Shown here in pieces: positions 16,136-24,825 of a DNA stretch of 64,000 nucleotides. The notes beneath the pieces were generated by a model, which saw only the letters and a list, made by a program, of their open reading frames with translations, was not told where the DNA came from and did no database searches. The DNA is from Blautia glucerasea (lineage in GTDB: Bacteria; Bacillota; Clostridia; Lachnospirales; Lachnospiraceae): positions 124,001 through 188,000 of the forward strand of contig NZ_JAJBMO010000001.1 of assembly GCF_020537505.1 (NCBI RefSeq), in the 5' to 3' direction. Positions within the stretch are counted from its first letter, which is position 1. Each line of letters begins with the position of its first letter. Position numbers and translations under genes: made by a program.

Positions 16136-17545
16136 ATGTTTACACAAATCAACAACTTTATCACCTGGTTTGACGGAGTAGTCTGGGGACTTCCGTTAAT
16201 CATTCTGATCCTGATCACAGGATTCCTTTTAACCGTTCGGTTAGGCTTTTTACAGGTAAGACATCTTGGAAAAGCACTGAAATTCATGGTAAAAAATGAA
16301 GATGGCGGTGAAGGTGAAGTCACAAGCTTTGGTGCACTCTGCACAGCTTTATCGGCAACCATCGGAACTGGTAATATTGTAGGTGTTGCCACAGCTATCG
16401 CAGCAGGCGGACCTGGAGCCTTGTTCTGGATGATCGTCGCAGCATTCTTCGGAATGGCAACCAAATATGCAGAAGGACTTCTGGCCATCAAATACCGTAC
16501 TATTGACAAGGACGGACACGTTCTTGGCGGACCATTTTATTACATTGAAAATGGTATGGGAAAACAGTGGAGATGGCTTGCGAAAATCTTCGCATTTTTT
16601 GGAGCAGGAGTTGGTCTTTTTGGAATCGGTACCTTTACACAGGTAAACGGTATTGCTTCTGCTGTAAAGAACTTTTTTGATCCGGATACCGTACACACCG
16701 TTTCCCTTTTTGGAAATACATATTCCTGGGCAACTGTAATCGCCTGTCTGATCCTTACCTTATGTGTAGGACTTGTAGTTCTTGGCGGTATTCAGCGTAT
16801 TGCAAAGGTTTCCCAGATTATCGTTCCATTTATGGCGGTTCTTTATGTTGCACTTGCACTGATCATTGTGATCACAAATATTACTGCAGTTCCTGGTGCC
16901 ATCGCTACAATTGTAAAAACCGCATTCAACGGAAGTGCCCTTGCAGGCGGTGCCATGGGAACCATGGTTGTGGCAATGCAGAAAGGTATTGCCCGCGGTA
17001 TTTTCTCTAACGAATCTGGTCTTGGTAGCGCTCCTATTGCAGCTGCTGCCGCTCAGACAAAGGAACCGGTTCGCCAGGGACTTGTTTCCATGACCGGTAC
17101 TTTTATTGATACCATTGTAATCTGTACCATGACAGGTCTTTCCATTGTCATTACAGAAACCTGGAATACAGGACTTGAGGGTGTTGCGATTACTACCGCA
17201 GCTTTCCAGAAAGGACTTCCATTCCCTGCACAGTTTGCCTCCTTTGCTCTTATGCTGTGCCTGGTATTCTTCGCATTCACAACAATCCTTGGATGGGATT
17301 ATTACGGTGAGCGCTGCCTGGAATACCTTTTCAACCGCAACATGACTGCAGTAAAAACTTACCGCTGGTTATATATCATCTGCGTCTTCTTCGGACCGTA
17401 CATGACGGTTGCTGCTGTCTGGAACATTGCAGATATCTTCAATGCCCTGATGGCCTTCCCGAACCTGATTGCGCTGCTGGCTTTAAGCGGTGTAGTCGTA
17501 AAGGAAACAAAGGATTTCTTTAAAAAACATAAAAATTACGAATAA
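16136..17545 (+). CDS. Alanine/glycine:cation symporter (AGCS family)
   Basis: A 469-residue integral membrane protein of the AGCS family, coupling small neutral amino acid uptake to Na+ or H+. Family segments visible are GFLQVRHLG, FGALCTALSATIGTGNIVGV (the hallmark substrate-binding helix), GPGALFWMIVAAFFGMATKY, VFGTFxx-like helices and FSNESGLGSAPIAAAAA. About 11 membrane helices are expected. The start ATG 16136 follows GGAGGAAAGAGAAC. An in-frame extension upstream to 15881 crosses the riboswitch and is rejected. The glycine riboswitch upstream points to glycine (or alanine) as substrate; whether glycine turns it on or off cannot be read from sequence. Confidence 0.95.
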   Translation: MFTQINNFITWFDGVVWGLPLIILILITGFLLTVRLGFLQVRHLGKALKFMVKNEDGGEGEVTSFGALCTALSATIGTGNIVGVATAIAAGGPGALFWMIVAAFFGMATKYAEGLLAIKYRTIDKDGHVLGGPFYYIENGMGKQWRWLAKIFAFFGAGVGLFGIGTFTQVNGIASAVKNFFDPDTVHTVSLFGNTYSWATVIACLILTLCVGLVVLGGIQRIAKVSQIIVPFMAVLYVALALIIVITNITAVPGAIATIVKTAFNGSALAGGAMGTMVVAMQKGIARGIFSNESGLGSAPIAAAAAQTKEPVRQGLVSMTGTFIDTIVICTMTGLSIVITETWNTGLEGVAITTAAFQKGLPFPAQFASFALMLCLVFFAFTTILGWDYYGERCLEYLFNRNMTAVKTYRWLYIICVFFGPYMTVAAVWNIADIFNALMAFPNLIALLALSGVVVKETKDFFKKHKNYE

Positions 17546-17584
17546 GATAAAATATAAGAAAGAATTCCTCTCCTGAAAAACATA

Positions 17585-17633
17585 GAGCCTTGTCTGATAC
17601 GATGCTTTTAGCCAGTCAGACAAGGTTCTTTTA
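17585..17633 (+). terminator. Terminator of the symporter gene
   Basis: GAGCCTTGTCTGA pairs over 13 bp (one G-U) with TCAGACAAGGTTC, followed by TTTTT. It starts 39 bp after the stop codon. Confidence 0.88.
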
Positions 17634-17687
17634 TATGTAACTTTCCTGCTAAAAAGAGGCAAAACATGTTTGCCCCTGTCTTTGTTC

Positions 17688-17851
17688 TAGAGCGTGTTTG
17701 AAAAAGGCTTTCTGCAAGATGTGCGTCACAATTTGTGGGAGATTTCGCTCGGATGAGGGCGCCGTAGCGGGCTACGGCAACCGAATTCGGGTGAAATCTC
17801 CCGCAAAGTGGGGCGTACAGATTGCGGGAATGATTTTTCAAACACGCTCTA
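17688..17851. repeat. Palindromic repeat family 2, complete copy
   Basis: A 164-bp element with perfect 18-bp terminal inverted repeats, TAGAGCGTGTTTGAAAAA (17688-17705) and its complement (17834-17851). Inside are GGGAGATTTC/GAAATCTCCC arms and a central CCGTAG/CTACGG hairpin. It has no ORF of note and looks like a MITE or other non-autonomous palindromic element. It separates the convergent symporter and phoU genes and ends six bases before the phoU stop. Partial copies occur at 13696-13744, 15814-15846 and 52901-52917. No clear target-site duplication is visible. Confidence 0.85.
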
Positions 17852-17857
17852 ATCTTA

Positions 17858-18538
17858 TTATAAGGAATCCGGATTAAACAGATCGCTGATGCTGTCGCCG
17901 TTTCTGTGGATTCCATCTACAGAAAACTCTGCCCACTCCCCGATGTTGGTGGCGTGGTCGCCGATCCTCTCGTAATATTTGGAGATCATCAGAAGGTCAA
18001 GGACCTCGTCACTGGAAAAGCCTACGGTATTCTGATCCAGTGCATTTCTCACCTTGTCGAAAAGGTTGTCCAGAACATCGTCGCTGTCGATCACCTTTCT
18101 CGCCAGATCACTTTTTCCCTCCACGTAGGCGGTAATGCTGTCATTTACCATGCGCATGGCGTGGTCAGCCATTTCCTGAAGCGGAACCTGTGTCACTGGA
18201 ACATGGACGCTTCCTGTGTTCAGGATCTCTGCAATATCTGTTGCCTGGTCACCGATCCGCTCCATATCCGTTACCATCTTAAGAGCTGCAGAAATTTTGC
18301 GAAGGTCAGCACCAACTGGCTGCTGCTTCAGAAGAAGCTGCATGCACAGAGCCTCAATATTGTGCTCTTTGTCGTCAATCTCCTTCTCAATTCTTCCAAT
18401 CTCCTTTGTGGCAGCCTCACGGATTTCCACACTTGCCAGAAGCTGACAGGTCTTCATGATGGCCTGACCGCACAGATTTCCCATTTCCAGGATTTCATCT
18501 GTAAGCCTGGAAAGCTTTGCGGTATACACGTCTCTCAT
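17858..18538 (-). CDS. phoU: Phosphate signalling protein PhoU
   Basis: A 226-residue all-helical protein with two PhoU repeats; metal-binding helices ELLxE-type segments include GRIEKEIDDKEHNIE and the second repeat SDDVLDNLFDKVRN. The pattern MERIGDQATDIAE and its partner YERIGDHATNIGEW are the family hallmark. It links Pst transporter status to the PhoR-PhoB/P two-component system and limits phosphate uptake. The preferred start is ATG 18538 with GGAGG 10 bases upstream; a TTG three codons earlier lies against the SD and is less likely. It begins one base after the pstB stop, so translation is probably coupled. Confidence 0.95.
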   Translation of the reverse strand: MRDVYTAKLSRLTDEILEMGNLCGQAIMKTCQLLASVEIREAATKEIGRIEKEIDDKEHNIEALCMQLLLKQQPVGADLRKISAALKMVTDMERIGDQATDIAEILNTGSVHVPVTQVPLQEMADHAMRMVNDSITAYVEGKSDLARKVIDSDDVLDNLFDKVRNALDQNTVGFSSDEVLDLLMISKYYERIGDHATNIGEWAEFSVDGIHRNGDSISDLFNPDSL

Positions 18539-18539
18539 A

Positions 18540-19289
18540 TCAACCAAACCTCCCTGTTATATACTCTTCTGTTTTCTTGTTCTGTGGTCTGGAAAACAGT
18601 TCTGTAGTATCGTTGTATTCAATGATCTCACCCAGCAGGAAAAATGCGGTCTTATCGGAAATACGGGCTGCCTGCTGCATGTTGTGGGTTACGATCACAA
18701 TGGTGTAGCGGTCTTTTAATTCCAGGGCCAGATCCTCAATGTGGGATGTGGAGATCGGGTCAAGTGCTGAGGTAGGCTCATCCATAAGAAGCACCTCTGG
18801 CTCTACTGCAAGAGCTCTGGCGATGCAAAGTCTCTGCTGCTGTCCACCGGACATGCCCAAGGCACTCTTTTTCAACCGGTCCTTTACCTCATCCCAGATG
18901 GATGCATTTCGAAGAGCACGCTCTACGATATCGTCCAGTTTTTCCTTGGAATGAATTCCGTGAGTACGTGGTCCGTATGCAATGTTATCATAAATGCTCA
19001 TTGGAAAAGGATTTGGCTTCTGGAAAACCATTCCCACACGTTTTCTGAGAAGGTTTACGTCAATGTCGCCGTAAATGTCCTCTCCGTCCAGACGGATATC
19101 ACCTGTGATCCTGCAGCCTTCCACAAGATCATTCATACGGTTTAAGGATTTCAGCAAAGTGGATTTTCCGCAGCCGCTAGGACCAATGAACGCGGTAATC
19201 TTCTTTTCCGGAATCTCCAGATTAATATTTTTCAAGGCATGGAAGCTGCTGTAGTACAGATCCATATTTTTTACATCTATTTTACCCAT
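18540..19289 (-). CDS. pstB: Phosphate ABC transporter ATP-binding protein
   Basis: A 249-residue cytosolic ATPase of the Pst importer. Walker [13 protein letters not shown]-loop [20 protein letters not shown] (the Pst-specific form), signature [15 protein letters not shown] in the variant [10 protein letters not shown], Walker [16 protein letters not shown] and switch His VTHNMQQ are all intact. The start ATG 19289 has AGAGGAG upstream. It lies in the order pstS-pstC-pstA-pstB-phoU, the standard arrangement. Confidence 0.97.
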   Translation of the reverse strand: MGKIDVKNMDLYYSSFHALKNINLEIPEKKITAFIGPSGCGKSTLLKSLNRMNDLVEGCRITGDIRLDGEDIYGDIDVNLLRKRVGMVFQKPNPFPMSIYDNIAYGPRTHGIHSKEKLDDIVERALRNASIWDEVKDRLKKSALGMSGGQQQRLCIARALAVEPEVLLMDEPTSALDPISTSHIEDLALELKDRYTIVIVTHNMQQAARISDKTAFFLLGEIIEYNDTTELFSRPQNKKTEEYITGRFG

Positions 19290-19308
19290 AATTCTCCTCT
19301 TTTTCCTA

Positions 19309-20166
19309 CTACTGTCCGTTTGTGGCTTTGCTTAAATGCTTTGCACAGAAACCGGATACCCAGTTCAGCACAAGTACAAAGATCAGCAGAATAACCGCTG
19401 TGGCATAAGCCTGATCCATATAAAGTCCCTCACTGGAAAGTACATACATGTGTACAGCCAGGGTACGTCCGGATCCCATCAGGTTGGATGGAACCTTTGC
19501 CACAGAACCGGCAGTGTAGATCAGAGCTGCGGTCTCACCAACAATACGTCCTGTTGCAAGTACTACACCAGAAAGGATTCCAGGGATTGCACTTGGAAGT
19601 ACCACTTTGAAAACGGTACGGAGCTTTCCTGCCCCAAGGCCAAGGGAAGCCTCCCTGTACGCATCCGGCACACCCATAAGTGCCTCTTCTGTGGTACGGA
19701 TGATCAGCGGCAGGATCATGATCACCAATGTCATTGCGCCAGCCAGAAGGGAATATCCCCAATGGAGGGCGGTGCTGAAAAACAGAAGACCGAACAGACC
19801 GAAGATAATGGACGGGATTCCCTGAAGGGTTTCTGTTGTAATACGGATGACCTTAACCAGCTTGCTTCCTTTTTTTGCATATTCAACCAGATAGATTGCT
19901 GCAAAAATTCCAAATGGCACCGCGATCACCAGAGATAACATGGTGATGATCAAGGTGTTGATCAGTGCCGGCATAAGAGAAGCATTGTCGGAATTGTATT
20001 CCAGTGCAAATAAGTCTGGGGTAAGATTTCCCACACCTTTTATCAGAATAAAACCAACGAGAAACGCCATAACTGCCACTGTAATAATTGCAGATAACCA
20101 TACCAGGAGCCTTAGGATGGCAGAACCAGGATGATTTTTCCAATAGGATAATTTGCTTTTACTCAT
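19309..20166 (-). CDS. pstA: Phosphate ABC transporter permease PstA
   Basis: A 285-residue inner-membrane permease with six hydrophobic segments. The EAA-type cytoplasmic loop [20 protein letters not shown], which contacts PstB, and the Pst motif [16 protein letters not shown] are present. The start codon overlaps the pstC stop by eight bases (ATGAGTAA), showing tight coupling. It ends 19 bp before pstB. Confidence 0.96.
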   Translation of the reverse strand: MSKSKLSYWKNHPGSAILRLLVWLSAIITVAVMAFLVGFILIKGVGNLTPDLFALEYNSDNASLMPALINTLIITMLSLVIAVPFGIFAAIYLVEYAKKGSKLVKVIRITTETLQGIPSIIFGLFGLLFFSTALHWGYSLLAGAMTLVIMILPLIIRTTEEALMGVPDAYREASLGLGAGKLRTVFKVVLPSAIPGILSGVVLATGRIVGETAALIYTAGSVAKVPSNLMGSGRTLAVHMYVLSSEGLYMDQAYATAVILLIFVLVLNWVSGFCAKHLSKATNGQ

Positions 20167-21013
20167 CTTCTGCTCTCCTTTTCAGGGCGGATACACACAG
20201 GTTGATGATCAGGATAAATACGAAAAGTACTACACCTGTAGCAATCAGCGCTTCCCTGTGAAGATCGGTTGCATAGCCCATTTCAATTACAATATTTGCG
20301 GTCATGGTCCGAAGTCCTTTGAAAAGTCCCTGTGGCATCCAGGTCTGGTTGCCTGCTACCATGATCACTGCCATCGTTTCACCAATGGCACGTCCGATTC
20401 CAAGAACCACGCCAGCTAACACACCGGATTTTGCAGCCGGAAAAACAGTGCCAAATACACTTTTTTCGTGGGTTGCTCCAAGTGCCAGTGCCCCTTCATA
20501 ATAACTTGTGGGAACACTTTTTAAGGCTGGTTCTGCAACGCCGGTTACCGTTGGGAGGATCATAATTCCAAGAAGTACGGAAGCAGTCAGCATGGTACTT
20601 CCGTCATGACCGGTAAGCTGCCGAAGCAGAGGTACAAACACAGTCAGACCGAAAAATCCATATACAACAGATGGGATTCCTGCAAGAAGGTTTACCATTG
20701 CCTTTAATGGTGCATACAGTTTCTTCGGACAATAAAATGCAAGGAAGATTGCAAGCAGAAGGGCTGTTGGAACTCCCACCACTATTGCCCCGGCTGTTAC
20801 ATAAATACTTCCAAGAATGAATGGAAAAATTCCATACAGTCCATTGGATGGTTTCCATTTCATTCCAAACAGGAAATCTGGCAGACCAATCTTCGCCATT
20901 GCCGGGATTCCGTTTGCAAACAGGAAAATGCAGATTAATGCAACGGCTAATACGGAGGTACAGGCCGCTGCAAGGAATACGAATTTCATCACAGTTTCTT
21001 TGATTGATTTCAT
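20159..21013 (-). CDS. pstC: Phosphate ABC transporter permease PstC
   Basis: A 284-residue permease with six predicted membrane segments and the family motif GIPSVVYGFFGLTVFVP. The coupling loop is PTSYYEGALALGATHEKSVF. It pairs with PstA to form the channel. It lies 176 bp downstream of pstS with a strong stem-loop in the gap, which probably lowers its expression relative to the binding protein. It overlaps pstA by eight bases. Confidence 0.96.
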   Translation of the reverse strand: MKSIKETVMKFVFLAAACTSVLAVALICIFLFANGIPAMAKIGLPDFLFGMKWKPSNGLYGIFPFILGSIYVTAGAIVVGVPTALLLAIFLAFYCPKKLYAPLKAMVNLLAGIPSVVYGFFGLTVFVPLLRQLTGHDGSTMLTASVLLGIMILPTVTGVAEPALKSVPTSYYEGALALGATHEKSVFGTVFPAAKSGVLAGVVLGIGRAIGETMAVIMVAGNQTWMPQGLFKGLRTMTANIVIEMGYATDLHREALIATGVVLFVFILIINLCVSALKRRAEDE

Positions 21014-21045
21014 ATAAAGTAAGTTCCTTTTTATTCGGAAAATTG

Positions 21046-21082
21046 GGATCCTGCAAAGCTTCTCAGCGGCTTTGCAGGATTC
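21046..21082 (-). other. pstS-pstC intercistronic stem-loop
   Basis: On the minus strand GAATCCTGCAAAGC pairs with GCTTTGCAGGATCC (near-perfect, short loop). No T-run follows. Such stems downstream of binding-protein genes commonly protect the upstream message and let only part of transcription pass. Confidence 0.65.
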
Positions 21083-21189
21083 CTTATTTCTGTTTTATGT
21101 TTCGTAGCTGTAAAGGTACTTTATTTCTTTACTATTCACTGATAACGTTCCGCAAGATGTTTTTTTGTGAACAGTAACTTTATTTCTTA

Positions 21190-22050
21190 TTATTTTGTAA
21201 GGTCTTCCCAGGTTGTGATGTTGCCTGTGTAAACATCTTTTACCTGCTCACTGGTAAGCTCCTCAACACCGCTGTCGTTGTTTACGATTACTGCGATACC
21301 ATCTTTTGCAATAACAGTTGCAGTAAGACCAGCTTCAAGCTCGCTGTCTTTTAAGTCACGGGATGCCATACCGATATCGCAAAGTCCGTCAATTGCAGAT
21401 GTCATACCAGTTGTAGAATCGCTCTGCTGAACCTCGATGTCTACTTTATCGTTTACTGCTTTGTAGCCCTCTGCAAGTTTCTCCATAACTGGTGTTACAG
21501 AAGAAGAACCAGCTACTACAACTTTTCCTTCAACGTCAGCTGCTTCATATGCAGGTTTATCTCCTACTGAGATGTATCCGTTGTCTTCAATGATCTGCTG
21601 TCCGTCTGCGCTCATGATGTATGTGATGAAATCCTGTGCTGCTTCGCTGACATCATCTTTTGTTGCAATGTTGAATGGACGAACCACTTTGTAATCACCA
21701 GACTCAATGTTCTCTGCTGTTGCCTCTGCACCGTCGATCTTTACTGCTGTTACGCTGTCATCCAGGGAACCAAGGGATACATATCCGATTGCGTTCTCAT
21801 CCTGAGCTACTGTGCTAAGCATAACGGATGTGCTGTTTGTGATCTTTGCTGCCTCAGTTGTATTGTCTACTTTATTTCCATCTGCGTCTTTTTCTTCAAT
21901 TCCAAACAGTTCGATAAATGCGCCTCTTGTACCGGATCCGTCTTCTCTTGAGCAGATTGTAATATCTCCGGAAGCTGCTGCCATAACTGTTGTTCCCATT
22001 GTTGCTACTCCTAATAATGCCGCCATTGCTACTGCTAAACCTTTTTTCAT
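21190..22050 (-). CDS. pstS: Phosphate-binding protein PstS
   Basis: A 286-residue extracellular phosphate receptor. A signal peptide covers about residues 1-25 with a type I cleavage site near VMAAAS; there is no lipobox Cys, unlike most Gram-positive PstS proteins. Ligand loops typical of the family are SREDGSGTRGAF, the SSSVTPVMEKLAEGYK segment and SDSTTGMTSAIDGLCDIGMA. Domain order looks swapped: the SREDGSGTRGAF loop normally lies in the second lobe, so the protein begins with that lobe and the SSSVTP loop, usually near the N-terminus, comes at about residue 175. Function is still likely phosphate binding. It is the first pst gene, behind PHO-box-like repeats. Confidence 0.9.
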   Translation of the reverse strand: MKKGLAVAMAALLGVATMGTTVMAAASGDITICSREDGSGTRGAFIELFGIEEKDADGNKVDNTTEAAKITNSTSVMLSTVAQDENAIGYVSLGSLDDSVTAVKIDGAEATAENIESGDYKVVRPFNIATKDDVSEAAQDFITYIMSADGQQIIEDNGYISVGDKPAYEAADVEGKVVVAGSSSVTPVMEKLAEGYKAVNDKVDIEVQQSDSTTGMTSAIDGLCDIGMASRDLKDSELEAGLTATVIAKDGIAVIVNNDSGVEELTSEQVKDVYTGNITTWEDLTK

Positions 22051-22128
22051 GATTTAAATTCTCCTTTTCTTCGCGGTCTCTATGTTTTTCTCTCTCTCGC
22101 GATTACAGTATGTATCTTACTGTCCGGA

Positions 22129-22168
22129 TGTAAAATACACTAGCTTTGGAATGTAAAATCGTTGTAAA
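22129..22168 (-). promoter_or_regulatory. Candidate PhoP box upstream of pstS
   Basis: Three TTTACA hexamers on the minus strand (22168-22163, 22157-22152, 22134-22129). The first two are spaced exactly 11 bp, the third 23 bp further. PhoP boxes in Firmicutes are TTNACA direct repeats at 11-bp periodicity. The position is 80-120 bp upstream of the pstS start. Confidence 0.6.
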
Positions 22169-22244
22169 ATATAGCAGTGGTATTTTATATGTTTTTTAAC
22201 AATATTTTCTTTCCTTTCACCAAATATTTCGAAGGGATTATCCG

Positions 22245-22273
22245 TTGCTTCCACAGCGTTTTTCTTATATAAT
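22245..22273 (+). promoter_or_regulatory. Promoter of the alarmone synthetase gene
   Basis: TTGCTT (22245-22250), 17 bp, TATAAT (22268-22273). The predicted start is near 22280. Confidence 0.7.
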
Positions 22274-22286
22274 AGGGCTATATAAA

Positions 22287-22302
22287 ATTCTGTATACAGA
22301 AT
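22287..22302. promoter_or_regulatory. Perfect 16-bp palindrome in the alarmone synthetase leader
   Basis: ATTCTGTATACAGAAT is fully self-complementary and lies 7-20 bases after the predicted transcription start. It may be an operator for a dimeric repressor. Confidence 0.45.
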
Positions 22303-22333
22303 AATCTGTATGTTAAAAATGAAAGGATCTGCC

Positions 22334-23014
22334 ATGAACGAAGGAGAAAAAAAAGCGCCCTGGCTGGATACGCCAGATCCGCAACGTTTTATCAAAAATG
22401 CAGCAAAGTTTAATGATCTGATGATGATGTATAGATGTGCCATCCGGGAGGTACAGACCAAGCTGGAGGTTCTGGATGATGAATTTTCCGTGGAGTATAA
22501 GAGAAATCCTATTTCTTTTATTAAGACAAGGATAAAGAAACCGGAAAGCATTTACCGGAAGCTGCAGAAGCTGGGATATGATTTTACAGCGGAGAATATT
22601 CAGGAGCAGTTAAATGACGTGGCTGGTGTCCGGGTGGTCTGTGCTTTTATTGACGATATTTATACGGTAGCTGATCTGATTGCTGGACAGGATGATATTA
22701 AAGTTATTAAGATCAAAGATTATATCAAGAATCCCAAGCCAAATGGTTACCGTAGTTATCATATGATCGTGGAGATTCCCGTCTTCTTTTCCAAGGGAAA
22801 AACACCTATGCGAGTGGAGCTCCAGATCCGCACCAATGGCATGGACTTCTGGGCCACACTGGAGCACCAGCTCCGTTACAAAAAAGGGATTGAGGACCTG
22901 CCTGGATATGCAGATATCAGCGAGGAACTTCTCCGCTCTGCCCAGGCGGTGATTGAGACGGATAATGAGATGCAGCGGATCAAGAATAAGATTGGAATGT
23001 TTCATGATATTTGA
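22334..23014 (+). CDS. Small alarmone synthetase, GTP pyrophosphokinase family
   Basis: A 226-residue stand-alone RelA/SpoT synthetase domain protein (YjbM/YwaC type), making (p)ppGpp from GTP/GDP and ATP. Catalytic-domain segments visible are SFIKTRIKKPESIYRKL (the basic ATP-binding region), NDVAGVRVVCAFIDDIY, IKNPKPNGYRSYHMIVEIP, and VELQIRTNGMDFWATLEHQL. There is no HD hydrolase, TGS or ACT domain. ATG 22334 is preferred, with AAAGGA upstream; an in-frame ATG eight codons earlier has no SD. It has its own promoter and terminator, so it is probably monocistronic. Confidence 0.94.
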   Translation: MNEGEKKAPWLDTPDPQRFIKNAAKFNDLMMMYRCAIREVQTKLEVLDDEFSVEYKRNPISFIKTRIKKPESIYRKLQKLGYDFTAENIQEQLNDVAGVRVVCAFIDDIYTVADLIAGQDDIKVIKIKDYIKNPKPNGYRSYHMIVEIPVFFSKGKTPMRVELQIRTNGMDFWATLEHQLRYKKGIEDLPGYADISEELLRSAQAVIETDNEMQRIKNKIGMFHDI

Positions 23015-23039
23015 AACAGGCTCAATCTACATAATTTTA

Positions 23040-23072
23040 CGGCAGACAAAATTAATTGTCTGCCGCTATTTT
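23040..23072 (+). terminator. Terminator of the alarmone synthetase gene
   Basis: CGGCAGACAA pairs with TTGTCTGCCG around a short loop, followed by CTATTTTTT. It starts 26 bp after the stop. The stretch 23073-23182 shows no feature. Confidence 0.9.
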
Positions 23073-23182
23073 TTAGCCGAAACTTTAGAAGCATTTCAAT
23101 TTGGCACTGGTATCATGTAATCTATTATTGCGAAACAATATAGCGTGAGTAAGAATAAACTTTTTCTCTGACAAGCTCTCTT

Positions 23183-23512
23183 TTATTTCAGCCACACGAA
23201 TACACAGAATAGAATAAACAAAAATGCCGCACCGCCAAAGATCAGTCCCACAGTCAGGGACGCCTTTAGCGAAAGCCAGATCATTCCTCTCCGCTCTTCC
23301 TTTGTCATCGGCGGATTCTGAAAAGCAGCCAGCTCATCCGGCACATCACTTTCCATCCCCGGCTCCGGCACCTTCACATCAAATTCTCTCCTGCGTTTCG
23401 CTGGATCTCCCGGAAGTATCTGCCACGGTCTTCTTGAATTCCAAGGCATACCATCCACATCCATGTTGGCAACCGTATAATCCGGTAATTCTTCTTTCTG
23501 CTTCTTTCCCAT
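23183..23512 (-). CDS. Small single-pass membrane protein, unknown function
   Basis: A 109-residue protein with a charged, proline-rich N-terminal part (MGKKQKEELPDYTVANMDVD, later RRPWQILPGDPAKRRREFDV) and one C-terminal membrane helix of about 22 residues (SLTVGLIFGGAAFLFILFCV). No signal peptide precedes it, so it is probably tail-anchored with the N-terminus in the cytoplasm. The start is ATG 23512 with TTAGGAGG upstream; a longer frame runs into the repeat at 23589 and is rejected. I do not recognise a family. Transcribed alone, with the repeat element just upstream of its leader. Confidence 0.75.
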   Translation of the reverse strand: MGKKQKEELPDYTVANMDVDGMPWNSRRPWQILPGDPAKRRREFDVKVPEPGMESDVPDELAAFQNPPMTKEERRGMIWLSLKASLTVGLIFGGAAFLFILFCVFVWLK

Positions 23513-23588
23513 GATAGAACCTCCTAATTTGCTATTTAGCGCGTTGGTTACTGGCAATTGGAAGCCAAATAGTCCCAGCCAATACACA

Positions 23589-23767
23589 GCATTTGGGCAA
23601 TGGGTATTACTCCAGCGAGCCATTTCAGGCGCGTTCTTAGCGTAGGCAAAATCCAGCGCTTACGAAGACTTATGCGTGAGGGCTCTCCCGAACGCATTAG
23701 TCGCAGTTAGCGATTAGTTTGCCGTAGCGTTGCGCCGGCGAGTGAGTAATACCCATTGTCCAAATGC
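23589..23767. repeat. Palindromic repeat family 3 (MITE-like)
   Basis: A 179-bp element bounded by 24-bp inverted repeats with one mismatch (23589-23612 and 23744-23767; outer end GCATTTGG, inner end TATTACTC). The interior is itself an imperfect palindrome, with GCGTAGGCAAA facing TTTGCCGTAGCG. No ORF is plausible. It lies between the start of the small membrane gene and the end of oppF. No other copy is seen in the window. Confidence 0.8.
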
Positions 23768-23817
23768 GTCCCTCCTGAAAAACTTACAGGCCAGGAAGTC
23801 CCCGGCCTGCTTTCTTC

Positions 23818-24825
23818 TTAGTCATACAGATGACAACGCACCTTATGCCCATTCCCCATATCTTTTACCTCAGGCACCTGATTCTTGCAAATCTCCATGC
23901 ACTTCCGGCACCTTGTATGGAACTTACATCCTTTAGGCGGATTCGCCGGGGATGGAATATTTCCTTCCAGGATGATACGGTTTCTCTTCAGATCCGGGTC
24001 TGGCATAGGAATAGCAGAGAACAGAGCCTCTGTATACGGATGGAGAGGATTTGCAAAAATATCTGCTGTGGTACCAGTCTCCACAAGACCTCCCAGATAC
24101 ATAACACCGATGGTATCGGAAATATGCTCTACAACGGAAAGGTCATGAGAAATAAACAAGTAGGTCAGATTTCTCTTCTCCTGAAGTTCCTTTAACAGGT
24201 TAATAATCTGTGCCTGTACAGATACATCAAGCGCAGAAACAGGCTCATCACAGACAACAAATTCTGGATTCAGAGCAAGTGCTCTTGCAATACAGATACG
24301 CTGTCTCTGTCCACCTGAAAACTCATGGGGATAACGGTCTTTATGATAAGACTGAAGGCCACAGTCATCCATGATCTTGGTCACATAATCTGCATATTCA
24401 GACTTTGGAACCAGATTATGCTCCCTTACAGCCTCCCCAATGATCTCCCCAACTGGCAGTCTTGGAGAAAGGGAAGAATATGGATCCTGGAAAATGATCT
24501 GCATCTTGGTTCGCATATCCCGCATTTCCTTACGGGAAAGGCCATATACATCCTGACCATTGAAAAGCACCTGTCCGTCTGTCTTCTCGATCAGTCTTAA
24601 AATGGTACGTCCTGTAGTAGACTTACCACATCCGGACTCACCAACCAGACCCATTGTGGTTCCTCTCTTTAAAGTGAAAGAAACGTCATCAACTGCCTTC
24701 ACAGCCCCAACCTGCTTACCGAACATTCCACCCTTGATTGGGAAATACTTCTTAAGATGGGATACCTCCAGAATGTTGTCGGACTGCTGATTCTTCTTAT
24801 TCTCTGCTGTCTTATTCTCACTCAT
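23818..24825 (-). CDS. oppF: Oligopeptide ABC transporter ATPase, OppF-like
   Basis: A 335-residue ATPase of the Dpp/Opp importer class. Walker A GESGCGKSTTGRTILRL, signature FSGGQRQRICIARALALNP, Walker B VVCDEPVSALDVSVQ and switch His ISHDLSVV are intact. The C-terminal oligopeptide region KGCKFHTRCRKCMEICKNQV contains the four-Cys pattern typical of peptide-transporter ATPases that bind an iron-sulphur cluster. The start ATG 24825 overlaps the oppD stop by eight bases. A farther upstream start lies inside oppD and is rejected. It forms a heterodimer with OppD. Confidence 0.94.
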   Translation of the reverse strand: MSENKTAENKKNQQSDNILEVSHLKKYFPIKGGMFGKQVGAVKAVDDVSFTLKRGTTMGLVGESGCGKSTTGRTILRLIEKTDGQVLFNGQDVYGLSRKEMRDMRTKMQIIFQDPYSSLSPRLPVGEIIGEAVREHNLVPKSEYADYVTKIMDDCGLQSYHKDRYPHEFSGGQRQRICIARALALNPEFVVCDEPVSALDVSVQAQIINLLKELQEKRNLTYLFISHDLSVVEHISDTIGVMYLGGLVETGTTADIFANPLHPYTEALFSAIPMPDPDLKRNRIILEGNIPSPANPPKGCKFHTRCRKCMEICKNQVPEVKDMGNGHKVRCHLYD

